From IMG/VR virus record IMGVR_UViG_3300005340_000013, positions 1 to 48,619 of that record: a DNA stretch of 48,619 nucleotides. The stretch is one strand, 5' to 3'. The translations under genes and the position numbers were made by a program. The stretch is from a virus. Below are positions 7,708 to 15,076 of the stretch, piece by piece. The first letter of the stretch is position 1. Each line of letters opens with the position of its first letter. The notes below the pieces were generated by a model, which saw only the letters and a program-made list of their open reading frames with translations, ran no database searches and was not told the DNA's origin.

Positions 7708-8011
7708 TTTCCCGTCGCTTTCTCTGCGTAGCTTGCCCACCTTTGCGGCCCGCCTCGACCATATGGGCTTGGTTTTCGCCTAAAGCCCTACCCGCAGTAA
7801 GGCCCCCCTTAGCTGAGTTTTCCCTAAACTTTTGGTCGGTAAAGGGGTCTACCAACCTTTTGGCGTGCAAGGCTTTGGCACCCAAAACCGAAATCTGAGC
7901 CCAATCGACGTCTCTCTTAGGAACGCAGTAACCAAAGTGGCCAACTTTTCGGTTGCAAGGGCGACCACTTTTGCACATTCGCCCACATTTGGGCTTTTCA
8001 ATTGTCGACAT
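7688..8011 (-). CDS. Small zinc-finger-like protein with KGG-type repeats
   Basis: The 107-residue protein has an N-terminal Cys/His cluster (CGRMCKSGRPC followed by GHFGYC), likely one zinc site. Its C-terminal half has repeated KGG-containing segments (AKGGLTAGRALG and GRKGGQATQRKR) that resemble KGG repeats of stress-induced and conidiation-type proteins. It overlaps the gene upstream by 14 bases and the ATPase downstream by 20. A nucleic-acid-binding role is plausible from the basic, zinc-binding character, but this is inference. Confidence 0.7.
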   Translation of the reverse strand: MSTIEKPKCGRMCKSGRPCNRKVGHFGYCVPKRDVDWAQISVLGAKALHAKRLVDPFTDQKFRENSAKGGLTAGRALGENQAHMVEAGRKGGQATQRKRRENAHKSE

Positions 8012-8231
8012 CGGGCCCCACGGAGAATTCAACCTCCTCGACACCCGACTTCCGAGTGGTTGGGCCCACCATCTGGACATCAAGCAAACTCTCCGGATGT
8101 TGTTGAATTGCTTCGACAATCGAGTGGTGGAGAGGGGAGCTCAGAGACCCGTCTGCCTCATCCCAAATGTGCGTGTCGCGGCCCACTTTGACCAAACTAA
8201 ACCCACCGTAACTTACCAACTTTTGGTGCAT
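7998..8231 (-). CDS. Hypothetical protein, 77 aa; first gene after the AT-rich gap
   Basis: Small acidic protein with alternating beta-strand-like and helical segments and no known motif. It is the first gene downstream of the AT-rich, repeat-containing gap at 8232-8509, so it heads the second early operon. The start at 8231 has an AGG eight bases upstream. Confidence 0.65.
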   Translation of the reverse strand: MHQKLVSYGGFSLVKVGRDTHIWDEADGSLSSPLHHSIVEAIQQHPESLLDVQMVGPTTRKSGVEEVEFSVGPDVDN

Positions 8232-8509
8232 CTTTGGTGCCTACTTTGTAGCTGTAATGTTTTGAACTTTTCCCCGGCCACTTTGGTTTGGGGGCGTTTT
8301 GGTGTAGACCCGAGTTCAACGATATCAACAGGTTTGAAGGGTGTAGGGTGGTTCCCGGGTTACCCCCTATATATAACCAAAGTACCAAAGTATACTTACA
8401 AAGTATGTATATATACTACTCTGTATATAGTATACATACTATACATACTCTACACTTGCTTAGTAGTTAGGCATAGTTAGGGGTGAAGGCGACCAAAGTA
8501 GACCCTTCG
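8232..8509. promoter_or_regulatory. AT-rich repeat region; candidate replication origin or operon promoter
   Basis: This 278-base gap holds the most AT-rich stretch I noticed in the genome (about 8370-8455, long runs of TATA and GTATAC). It has a tandem 8-mer ACCAAAGT at 8376-8383 and 8384-8391, another copy at 8492-8499 and an inverted copy at 8280-8287. A tandem 9-mer ATACATACT lies at 8432-8440 and 8441-8449. Iteron-like repeats beside an AT-rich block, next to a helicase gene, suggest an origin. Several TATA-like boxes facing the 8231 gene could equally be promoters. Confidence 0.5.
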
Positions 8510-9823
8510 CTACTCTTCACTTTGCTTGACCCACATCAAGGGGTAGAGAATCCCTGCCTTAGTGCGCTTGGCTTCGTAGCCTAGTTGCCGCAATCGAATC
8601 CCGAACCGCGTTCCTGACACGCTCTTGTGCCTCTGAGTGTCTGCCCAGTCCTTATAGCCCCCGTATAGCGCCGAGCCACTAAGACCCTTCTCAAGTGGCT
8701 TTACGGCCCGGCAATGACTATGCAAAAATTGCACAACTTGGTCGACGTCTAACTGCCATTGCGCTAGCTCAGCCTTATGACCCGCCGGCTCCTCAAACTT
8801 ACCTCTCAAAACCAGACTTTGAGCCCCCCTAATCAACCAACCGACTATCTGGGATTTCTCCTTTGCGATAACTTTTGAGGCAATGTTTACGTCTTTGAGT
8901 ACCTCAGGAAAGGTTTCAACCTTTTGGTCAAACCTCAAAACTAGGAATCTCCGCCAGAAACCTTTGGTGGTGTCATGTGTATCCGGGAGCTCATTAGCCC
9001 CAAAAAGGTGACCAGCCACTGGAAAGTAGTCAAAAGGCGCTTCCCGGATGTGTCTCGCGTCTACCTCGTCGCCGGTTACAAAAGCTTTGAAGATATCGTT
9101 GGCTAGGATTTTGGCGGCGGGAAGCTCAGCCACATAGTTTAGAAGTTTCCCCGACAACCTAGCCCTTCGGTACTCATTACCCCAAAGTTGGGGACTAACC
9201 GCGGTCGTAGTCCCAGGTGGAAACACACTTTTCAGGATTGAAGCCACTGTTGACTTCCCCTCACCGCCAGCCCCCACCATGATAAGCGCCCTTTGGTAGG
9301 TAGTCGCAAGGCCTAGAAGGCAAGCACCCACAAACTCGCGTAATGCGGTAACCTTGGTAGCGTCTCCCCCAAACACCGAATTGAGCATCATAAGGAACAG
9401 CCGGGGGTCCTCTTTGCTATAGGCAAAGTTGAAAGCATGGCGGGCCCTTTGGTCTGGCTTCCTAGGTTGCTTCCTCACCTTTCCGTCTTCGGAAACTGTT
9501 ACAAAGTGGGTGTCAAAAGCTAACCCGGCTGGGGCCCCCGCAAAAAAGGTAGGATTAGCCAATCGGTCGTAAGCCACCCTGATAGCCCCCTGAACATCGG
9601 GCCAATTCACGCAAAGTGGTAGAGGCCTCTTGGTTCTAAGGCAAGGTGCCCCCGAAAACCCCATTACAATCCGGGCCAGCTTATCGGCTGTTACGGGGCG
9701 CCAAAGGTTGTTATTCATCCGGTAGAGTGCACCTTCGGCGTAAACCAATGTTTGGGGGGTCCCCAGCTGGGCTATCAGCCTCGAGGCCAACTCGGTGTGG
9801 TCCCCGGTCGCAAAGGGTTTCAC
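8510..9823 (-). CDS. Superfamily 3 helicase, D5/P4 primase C-terminal type
   Basis: The 437-residue protein has the D5_N plus SF3 helicase architecture of phage/plasmid primases. Walker A is GAGGEGKST (about residue 205), followed by a YVAELP segment, a GDEVDARHI region and GANELPD near the sensor. A winged-helix-like C-terminus follows. No archaeo-eukaryotic primase domain is seen in the N-terminal 150 residues, so it may act mainly as the replicative helicase or contain an unrecognised primase. I chose GTG at 9823, which overlaps the upstream stop as GTGA and has a GAGG seven bases before it. Confidence 0.85.
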   Translation of the reverse strand: MKPFATGDHTELASRLIAQLGTPQTLVYAEGALYRMNNNLWRPVTADKLARIVMGFSGAPCLRTKRPLPLCVNWPDVQGAIRVAYDRLANPTFFAGAPAGLAFDTHFVTVSEDGKVRKQPRKPDQRARHAFNFAYSKEDPRLFLMMLNSVFGGDATKVTALREFVGACLLGLATTYQRALIMVGAGGEGKSTVASILKSVFPPGTTTAVSPQLWGNEYRRARLSGKLLNYVAELPAAKILANDIFKAFVTGDEVDARHIREAPFDYFPVAGHLFGANELPDTHDTTKGFWRRFLVLRFDQKVETFPEVLKDVNIASKVIAKEKSQIVGWLIRGAQSLVLRGKFEEPAGHKAELAQWQLDVDQVVQFLHSHCRAVKPLEKGLSGSALYGGYKDWADTQRHKSVSGTRFGIRLRQLGYEAKRTKAGILYPLMWVKQSEE

Positions 9824-10422
9824 CGTTGTGCCTCTTCGCACTCCTTTTGAAACCTATCGGTCGCATCACTTCGAAGCATTTCCCGGTAGATTTTGGGCGC
9901 CGCGGTAATGATGTCTGCACCCAGGTCGATAGCGTCGATTGCTACCCCAACGGTACGCACTGACCCGACAATGATTTGTCCTCCCCAACCGAACGTCTTC
10001 TTATACTCGAGGGCCTTTCGAAGAAGACAGGAACCATTACCGGTACCACCGTCTTCGGCCCTCCCCCAAAGCAAACTCACAAAGTCTGCCTGGGTTGCCA
10101 TAATAAGCGGAAGTTGCTCGGACGAAGTGACACCGGTTACATTCACAATCCAATCGGTACAATCCCATTCACCCAACTGGTTGGGGTAAATTTTAGGGTT
10201 AGCAAGTTCCGTGGCCCGGGCGTCGACGTAATCAGCATGCAGGTCGGCGGTTGTACCGATAATGTCTTCGATTTCCTTCAACCGAGCCCTTCTGACAATC
10301 TCATTCTGCAACCCCTCTTTTAGCATCAGTAGGTTATTAGTAGTTACGCCTGCGAAACATCCCCACTTCCAAAGTTCCCGAATGTCATCGAGGTTAGCCG
10401 AGTCAATGTAAAACTTGGTCAC
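9820..10422 (-). CDS. talC: Transaldolase-family protein (TalC/FSA type)
   Basis: The 200-residue protein begins with the family pattern YIDSANLDDIRELWKWG followed by GVTTNN (TalC: IDTANxxEI...GVTTNP). It later shows VTGVTSSEQ, DFVSLLWGRAEDGG and a final IIVGSVR...GADIITAAP barrel strand. Lys77 in NPKIYPN aligns best with the Schiff-base lysine of the KIP motif. Such enzymes move a dihydroxyacetone unit between sugar phosphates. Transaldolase makes sedoheptulose 7-phosphate, the entry substrate of the phosphoheptose isomerase encoded at 17710-18354. It is 10-20 residues shorter than typical TalC, so activity should not be assumed. It is coupled to the SF3 helicase gene. Confidence 0.75.
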   Translation of the reverse strand: MTKFYIDSANLDDIRELWKWGCFAGVTTNNLLMLKEGLQNEIVRRARLKEIEDIIGTTADLHADYVDARATELANPKIYPNQLGEWDCTDWIVNVTGVTSSEQLPLIMATQADFVSLLWGRAEDGGTGNGSCLLRKALEYKKTFGWGGQIIVGSVRTVGVAIDAIDLGADIITAAPKIYREMLRSDATDRFQKECEEAQR

Positions 10423-10637
10423 GGGTACACTCCAGGGTCATGAGTTGCGTATGGGGACGGCACCGTTGGCACCTCAGGCTCACAATCCACGTCAACCAGG
10501 ATTTGAGACGAGGGGATTACGTTAGACGGGGGGCTCTCACCATCCGCGTCGTATATCTCAGATAGGAGCCGAGTCGCGTCATTGTAGGAAAAGTGTTCGC
10601 AGAGAACCCTAGCAATGACGTCAATGTGAACCATCAT
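10419..10637 (-). CDS. Hypothetical protein, 72 aa
   Basis: Small acidic protein with an N-terminal helix and a Pro-rich C-terminus, no recognised domain. It overlaps the transaldolase start by 4 bases and begins at the stop of the upstream zinc protein (ATGATG), so it is embedded in the operon. Confidence 0.65.
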   Translation of the reverse strand: MMVHIDVIARVLCEHFSYNDATRLLSEIYDADGESPPSNVIPSSQILVDVDCEPEVPTVPSPYATHDPGVYP

Positions 10638-11020
10638 TTATGGTACCTACAATCTTCCTTCTTCAAACCTACGCCACATGCACACTCACCGGGCCCGATA
10701 CTGGTTTGGGCCCATAGGCGCCAGTCTGAGATGTCCGGCTTACTAGGCGAACCCTTTTTGGTGGGTGTCCTGGTATGGGTACCCGTCGCAAGCCATGTTA
10801 CCCACGGTACATGCGCCTTTAGTACAGTTATGTGCCCAATATGGCACGAGAAATTCCCATTCAGGTCAAACTCCCTCTCAAAACTGCTACGGGAACAGCC
10901 CGAAGTACACTCACCTAGAAAACCACAACAATCTCGGCAGATAAATAGAAAACCCTTCGGGGACCCAAAGGGAATATTGATAAGGGCACGCCCACACGCT
11001 GCACAAAGCGCCGGGCTCAC
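10634..11020 (-). CDS. Cys-rich zinc-binding protein, 128 aa
   Basis: The protein has several CxxC-type pairs. CAACG at residues 6-10 and CRDCCG near residue 28 form one likely zinc ribbon. Further Cys occur at CTSGC, and a final CACG...DCRYH cluster lies at the C-terminus. It starts with GTG overlapping the stop of the SNF2 helicase gene. The family is not recognised. The cysteine spacing suggests one or two treble-clef or ribbon zinc sites, consistent with nucleic-acid binding next to a helicase. Confidence 0.65.
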   Translation of the reverse strand: MSPALCAACGRALINIPFGSPKGFLFICRDCCGFLGECTSGCSRSSFEREFDLNGNFSCHIGHITVLKAHVPWVTWLATGTHTRTPTKKGSPSKPDISDWRLWAQTSIGPGECACGVGLKKEDCRYHK

Positions 11021-12579
11021 ACAACCCCCATATCGCTATAAAGTTGCACCATCATATCCTCCTCCTTACCTCTCAGTTGGGGCCCCAACTCTTCCCCAGT
11101 GGACCCCACCGTAGCCTCAAAAGTGTCCAGCTTAGACACCACGGTAGCAGCCACAACCTCATCCTGGGTGTTATCAGCTATCACGTATTGGATAAGCACT
11201 GGGTTTTGAACCCCAAACCGGTGAGTTCTTGATTCTGCCTGCAGTAGTTTGTGAGGCTCCCAAGTCAACTCAGCAAACACCACGACATCGGCGTAGCTAA
11301 GGTCGATACCGGTTCCGCTGGAGTCTATGGTAGCCGCCAGTACATGGCCCTGGCTAGCTTCTCGAGCCACTTCAACTGACTTTCCCCTTCTCGCCGCGCT
11401 AATACCTCCGTGGACGCAATCGGACGGTATACCAGCAGAGCGCATACCGTTGGTGATGAGCTCAGCCACTTCTCGTCGCCAAGTAAAACACACCACCTTT
11501 TTACCTGACTTCGCATGGTTCTCAACCAGCTCGGATACAATGCCAACTTTTTTGTCGGCGGTTGCGTCAAGTAGACCCCTAATCTCGGTTCGCTTCTTAG
11601 CTAGGCTCCCCTCACCTACGTTGACGTTGATAACTTGCCTAGTCTTTGGGGGAAGTTGCAACGCCACGTCACGCTTCAACCGCCGAAGCATGTAGTGCTT
11701 CAACCGAGTGTTCAGCTCCGACTCGTTAGAGCTCCCACTGAAGTCCCATACCACTTTTTCCGGGGTTACTTGCTTCTTGGTTCCGGCGCAATATCTCAAC
11801 CCATATGTAAAGAAGTTACCTAGTGCGTTGGGTCGGATTGTGTCGACGGCGTTCCAAAGGTCCTTAGGAAAGTTACTCATTGGGGTTCCGGTGAGTAGCC
11901 ACCTATATTCGGCGTCTTTACTTACAATCCGGGCGGCTTGGCTCCTTTGTGACTTTTCGTTCTGGAGTAGGTGCCCCTCATCGAAAATAACCACATCAGG
12001 GTTCCAAGCCCTCAAGTACTCGGCCCACGCATGTAGGATGTCATAGTGAATAACGGCAACCTGGGCTTCAATACCGCAACCTTTGGCCCCTGACAGAGGT
12101 TGGATTTTGCCGTGGCTAGGCCACCATCTCGAGATTTCACCGGGCCTCTTCTCGGTTCCTAGCCACACCCCCCTCACAAAGTTTGGACAAACTATGAGTA
12201 CCTTCCCATTGGTGTTCCCCACTGCGAACTGAGCCGCGGTGACAGCGGTTGCTGTCTTACCCAATCCCATGTCGTCGGCCAGAATCGCATGCTTGTGGTG
12301 AAGTAGAAAGTCAACGCCTTCTCGCTGGTAACGGCGCAACTTTAGGTAGTGACACCTCACCTCAGGCTTGGGGGATTCTCGCCAGTTACTCGCATCCAGC
12401 CTTCCACCAGCATCCTGGAAAGCCTTCATTGCGGCTTCAACCGCATCCGGGGCGCCACACCACGCCCCCTGTCGCCATTTCATCCCAGGGATTTGGCCCG
12501 CGGTGTTTTTCAAAACTGGGTCGAATCGGTCGGGTTGTAGGCCGAATTGGGTACCTAGGCGGATAACCCGGGTAGGCAT
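11017..12579 (-). CDS. SNF2/RAD54-type DNA helicase-translocase (SMARCAL1-like)
   Basis: The 520-residue protein carries the full set of SF2/SNF2 motifs: Q-region LRRYQREGV, Walker A DDMGLGKT (about residue 105), DEGH box, LTGTPMSN (motif III), RRLKRDV, then motif V SSGTGIDLSYAD and motif VI QAESRTHRFGQ-like ESRTHRFG. The N-terminal 80 residues resemble the small HARP/SAP-like region that precedes phage SMARCAL1-like enzymes. It is expected to translocate on dsDNA and remodel forks or displace proteins during replication and recombination. Its stop and start overlap the neighbours in the early operon. Confidence 0.92.
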   Translation of the reverse strand: MPTRVIRLGTQFGLQPDRFDPVLKNTAGQIPGMKWRQGAWCGAPDAVEAAMKAFQDAGGRLDASNWRESPKPEVRCHYLKLRRYQREGVDFLLHHKHAILADDMGLGKTATAVTAAQFAVGNTNGKVLIVCPNFVRGVWLGTEKRPGEISRWWPSHGKIQPLSGAKGCGIEAQVAVIHYDILHAWAEYLRAWNPDVVIFDEGHLLQNEKSQRSQAARIVSKDAEYRWLLTGTPMSNFPKDLWNAVDTIRPNALGNFFTYGLRYCAGTKKQVTPEKVVWDFSGSSNESELNTRLKHYMLRRLKRDVALQLPPKTRQVINVNVGEGSLAKKRTEIRGLLDATADKKVGIVSELVENHAKSGKKVVCFTWRREVAELITNGMRSAGIPSDCVHGGISAARRGKSVEVAREASQGHVLAATIDSSGTGIDLSYADVVVFAELTWEPHKLLQAESRTHRFGVQNPVLIQYVIADNTQDEVVAATVVSKLDTFEATVGSTGEELGPQLRGKEEDMMVQLYSDMGVV

Positions 12580-12983
12580 TAGAGGCTTTTCCCTTGCGCT
12601 TTGTAGAAGTCTCTAACCAACGCGCGAATACGGCCTGCTACTTGTTTGGGCGTAGGCTCTGTTTGGTATGCCAGCAATGAGAACACGTGCTCGGTCTGCC
12701 GCCCAGTAAGCCCAAAAAAGTCACTAACGGCGTCAAATCCGTTGGAGCCTGTAGACCGACAGTACGGTTCGACATCGCCATAGTAGTGGTTAGTGACTAG
12801 GCGTAAACCACTCTTACGAAAAGAGGGGATTTGGCAGCCCCACCCTGCGGCACACCCCGCTGTTGAGCACTTCGCGTCATTACCCCAAGTACCTAAATTG
12901 AACTTTTTACGAGGCACTGTCTCCAAAAAGTCGGCAAGTTTCAAAAGCCGGGCTACTTTCATCTTCGGCTGCATCGTATTCAT
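12579..12983 (-). CDS. Conserved phage hypothetical protein with CSTAGCAAGW motif
   Basis: The 134-residue protein contains a Cys-x3-Gly-Cys-Ala-x2-Trp motif (CSTAGCAAGW) after an LGTWG segment. This pattern recurs in many uncharacterised phage and bacterial small proteins (typically CGTxACxxGW). The C-terminal part is helical, with a FFGLTGRQTEHVFS segment. The start at 12983 uses an ATGA overlap; an upstream in-frame GTG at 12998 is less likely. The function is unknown. Confidence 0.7.
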   Translation of the reverse strand: MNTMQPKMKVARLLKLADFLETVPRKKFNLGTWGNDAKCSTAGCAAGWGCQIPSFRKSGLRLVTNHYYGDVEPYCRSTGSNGFDAVSDFFGLTGRQTEHVFSLLAYQTEPTPKQVAGRIRALVRDFYKAQGKSL

Positions 12984-13156
12984 CGCTTCACCCCCCATCG
13001 CTGCCCATTATGCGGGTCCCCATACGGAAGTGGGGTCATCGGCTTCATTTCATCTCCTTTGGGCCTACTAGGGGTGATGAGTTTCTCCCGAAGTCGGGAC
13101 ATTCCCACTGTTTGCTCGGCTGCCTCTCGAGCCGATAGTTGACGCCAGGGTCTCAT
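12980..13156 (-). CDS. Hypothetical protein, 58 aa
   Basis: A short frame exactly fills the gap between two genes, sharing ATGA overlaps on both sides (13153-13156 and 12980-12983). The product is basic and helical at the N-terminus (a REAAEQTVGMSRLREKL region) and Pro/Gly-rich at the end. No known domain. The perfect double coupling argues that it is translated. Confidence 0.65.
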   Translation of the reverse strand: MRPWRQLSAREAAEQTVGMSRLREKLITPSRPKGDEMKPMTPLPYGDPHNGQRWGVKR

Positions 13157-13371
13157 TCGTCGCCCTCAGCGAGCATTTTGGCGGCCCGTTCGATTGTTCG
13201 GGCAAAAGCCGCAAGCTCTTTGGGGTCAAACTTGACATTGGCAACGTTGCGGCGGCAAGGCATCTTGATGGTTGCACCTTCCTTGGAGACAGATGCTTCC
13301 AACCGCGGGGTCGATTGCCAATCGTACTTAGGCTTCTCAGTGCCCTCAACCACAACAGTAATCTTCAGCAT
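13153..13371 (-). CDS. Hypothetical protein, 72 aa
   Basis: Small protein with an N-terminal beta-hairpin-like half (LKITVVVEG) and a C-terminal amphipathic helix (KELAAFARTIERAAKML). No family recognised. It overlaps the basic 61-aa gene upstream by 7 bases and the 58-aa gene downstream by 4. Confidence 0.7.
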   Translation of the reverse strand: MLKITVVVEGTEKPKYDWQSTPRLEASVSKEGATIKMPCRRNVANVKFDPKELAAFARTIERAAKMLAEGDE

Positions 13372-13550
13372 TTGTGCCCCCGCTTCCCACCGCGTCGGTT
13401 TCGTTTACTGGCCTTCGGTTGGTCACCTTTCGAGCCGCGCCCGGTCGGCGGCATAAGCGCCTCAAATCCTTTTTTGTGGGTGTCAAAATCGCCGGCACAC
13501 CCGGCCTCACCCGCGTAGACACTGCGCAAGAAGCGCCACTTTTGACTCAT
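13365..13550 (-). CDS. Small basic protein, 61 aa
   Basis: The C-terminal 30 residues are very rich in Arg, Lys and Gly (KASKRNRRGGKRGHK), suggesting nucleic-acid contact. The N-terminus has RFLRSVYAGEAGC. ATG at 13550 is chosen for the ATGA overlap with the gene upstream; an ATG two codons earlier (13556) is possible. Function unknown. Confidence 0.65.
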   Translation of the reverse strand: MSQKWRFLRSVYAGEAGCAGDFDTHKKGFEALMPPTGRGSKGDQPKASKRNRRGGKRGHKC

Positions 13551-13750
13551 TCCCATTCCTGCTTTCTACCCGAGTTGATGTAAAGAACCGTCCGCTTGGT
13601 AATCAGGTTTTCGGCGAGAAGAAACTTACGATATCGTTTGCAATCCTCTGCCACCATGGCCAGACAGCCGATTGCCACCATGGCTTGAGCAAACCGCTGG
13701 ACGGGCTTGAGGTTGTTGCCTTCTGGGGTGCTGATTCCGGTTGAGAACAT
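13547..13750 (-). CDS. Hypothetical protein, 67 aa
   Basis: A helical small protein (RFAQAMVAIGCLAMVAEDCKRYRKFL) with no known family. Its first 148 bases overlap the 3' part of the upstream gene in another frame. A weak GAAAG Shine-Dalgarno precedes the ATG at 13750. The composition and ATGA coupling downstream favour this frame as real. Confidence 0.6.
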   Translation of the reverse strand: MFSTGISTPEGNNLKPVQRFAQAMVAIGCLAMVAEDCKRYRKFLLAENLITKRTVLYINSGRKQEWE

Positions 13751-13923
13751 TTCGTATCTTTCGGTTGATAGTTTTTGACAAAGGCTACAAGTCTCGTGGG
13801 GTCTTCGACATAGTTAGACACACCCTCACCATCTTCGACAAACCAACCCCGTTGGTAAGGCGGTCGGTTCCCACGTCGGATGTGAAGTCCCTTGGCTTTT
13901 GCAGCAAGGTGAAGGGGTCTCAT
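13603..13923 (-). CDS. Hypothetical protein, 106 aa; long overlap with next gene
   Basis: ATG at 13923 overlaps the stop of the 52-aa gene upstream. The first 60 residues look like a genuine small basic domain (GLHIRRGNRPPYQRGWFVEDGEG). The last 47 residues lie over the next gene in another frame and have a low-complexity, Trp/Ser-rich sequence typical of an off-frame reading. The true product may therefore depend on a frameshift or simply carry a useless tail. Confidence 0.5.
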   Translation of the reverse strand: MRPLHLAAKAKGLHIRRGNRPPYQRGWFVEDGEGVSNYVEDPTRLVAFVKNYQPKDTKCSQPESAPQKATTSSPSSGLLKPWWQSAVWPWWQRIANDIVSFFSPKT

Positions 13924-14078
13924 CGGCTCACCTCCACTGTCCAGGCTCGACATCGGGGAAGAAGCCCAATCTGCTGGACAACCCCCAACGCAAACTGTCG
14001 GGTTTTGTAGCTTCCGTGGTAGAGTTTACCGGTTGGCTGGTAACTCCAAACTTGAAAGCGGGTCTCGATGGTAGCCAT
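13920..14078 (-). CDS. Hypothetical protein, 52 aa
   Basis: A strong AGGGAGG Shine-Dalgarno precedes the ATG at 14078, and the stop overlaps the next start as ATGA. The product has a TRFQVWSYQPTGKLYHGSYKT beta-like N-terminal region ending in a basic helix. No domain recognised. The ribosome site and coupling make it convincing despite its length. Confidence 0.7.
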   Translation of the reverse strand: MATIETRFQVWSYQPTGKLYHGSYKTRQFALGVVQQIGLLPRCRAWTVEVSR

Positions 14079-14127
14079 GAATCCTCCCTAGGAGCCCCCA
14101 GTTTTGTTGGGAACTCCAGGGGAATAC

Positions 14128-14313
14128 TCAGACTGGGCGGAGAGCCGCTGCCGTGCGAGGCTTGGGGAGCAGACAGTTTTCCTGGACGCGGCGAACCCTA
14201 TAAACCGTCCGGTTGTCGCTATTCTGCTCTTCCCGCATCACAACCACTTTGCAGAGGTTGGTTCCAATATACGTGAGGTAGGTCTCTCCGACTTTGACGT
14301 CTGCTTGTTTCAT
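14128..14313 (-). CDS. Small protein, 61 aa; first gene of the minus-strand early operon
   Basis: ATG at 14313 (MKQADVKVGETYLT...) starts a small beta-barrel-like protein with a VKVGETYL and KVVVMREE pattern that resembles small phage SH3-like proteins. An in-frame upstream ATG at 14358 exists but would extend into the repeat region. It is the first minus-strand gene after the divergent control region at 14314-14548. Confidence 0.65.
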   Translation of the reverse strand: MKQADVKVGETYLTYIGTNLCKVVVMREEQNSDNRTVYRVRRVQENCLLPKPRTAAALRPV

Positions 14314-14548
14314 TGGATACTCCGGGGTTTGCGGCCGCCGCATCATCGCGGCACACAACTGTTATGACTCAAAACTTTTGAAGGGGGGAAAGTTTCGACA
14401 CTCTCAAAACTTTTTGCTCCCACCTACCGCATAGTTAGGCACCTAGAGGGTTGGGATATGGGTGGGAGAAAACTTTTGGCAGACGTTTGTACCTCGCTAG
14501 CAGAGGCGCCATAGTGACGAGTCCACAACGAACCGGGGGGTTCTCATT
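14314..14548. promoter_or_regulatory. Divergent control region with repeated AAAACTTTT inverted-repeat elements
   Basis: This 235-base gap separates the minus-strand early operon from the only plus-strand operon. It has three copies of an odd-length inverted repeat centred on a C: TCAAAACTTTTGA at 14369-14381 (perfect), TCAAAACTTTTTG at 14404-14416, and AAAACTTTT at 14469-14477. A fourth, CCAAAACTTTTGG (perfect), lies at 14646-14658 inside the first plus-strand gene. Repeated near-palindromes in a divergent promoter region look like operators. I could not pick confident -35/-10 boxes. Confidence 0.55.
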
Positions 14549-15076
14549 ATGCTAAACATCATCGCGAACCAAGCCGTCCTCAGCGCCCTCAGAGCTCGCT
14601 TGCCCCATGACGTCGCTACCGCTCTGGTTAGCGGGGCACTCGGGGCCAAAACTTTTGGTGGCAACCCCACCTCGGTTCCCGTATACAAGGGTGAGTCCCG
14701 AACCAACACAAAGCAGGAGTCACTTGTGCGCAAACACCGATGCCCCATCCCCGGCTGTAACTACGTTTTTGAGCACGGCGCTACCGGTTGGGCCAAACAT
14801 GTTGGTAGCCCCTCTAATCATGAGGGGTGGCTTCCCGACACTGCTGGGTCCGATGTGAGGAAAGCTACTTTTGAGGCTCAGTTCCCCGAGTTCTTCAACA
14901 ATGTGCGCCGAGTGACTACCCCACCCCCGGTTGGGCGCCCCATTTCCAACATCGCACCCCCTCGCTTCGCAACCCCCACCCAACCGCCGACGTCAACCCC
15001 CATGTTGGGGTTGGAGGCTATGGTGCGCCGGGTCGTGAGGGAGGAGCTCGCTAAGATGTTGTCAGGGGCGACATGA
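14549..15076 (+). CDS. C2H2-like zinc-finger protein, first gene of the plus-strand operon
   Basis: The 175-residue protein has a single C2H2-type finger at about residues 64-90 (CPIPGCNYVF, then KHVGSPSNH), a Pro-rich linker, and a C-terminal amphipathic helix (MVRRVVREELAKML) suited to oligomerisation. It is one of only two convincing plus-strand genes in the genome. A G-rich stretch lies upstream of the ATG. DNA-binding regulator is the natural guess, perhaps acting on the repeated inverted repeats around its own promoter. This is inference. Confidence 0.75.
   Translation: MLNIIANQAVLSALRARLPHDVATALVSGALGAKTFGGNPTSVPVYKGESRTNTKQESLVRKHRCPIPGCNYVFEHGATGWAKHVGSPSNHEGWLPDTAGSDVRKATFEAQFPEFFNNVRRVTTPPPVGRPISNIAPPRFATPTQPPTSTPMLGLEAMVRRVVREELAKMLSGAT
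14646..14658. promoter_or_regulatory. Perfect odd palindrome CCAAAACTTTTGG inside the zinc-finger gene
   Basis: The fourth member of the AAAACTTTT inverted-repeat set, with six-base arms around a central C. It lies about 100 bases into the coding sequence, a position compatible with an auxiliary operator. Confidence 0.4.

Noticed and set aside
8197-8388. Minus-strand 63-codon frame in the AT-rich gap
   Set aside because: It overlaps the start of the 77-aa gene, covers repeat sequence and has a low-complexity product. Treated as non-coding control region.
13068-13355. Minus-strand 95-codon frame
   Set aside because: It overlaps two smaller genes (12980-13156 and 13153-13371) that have precise ATGA coupling and better composition.
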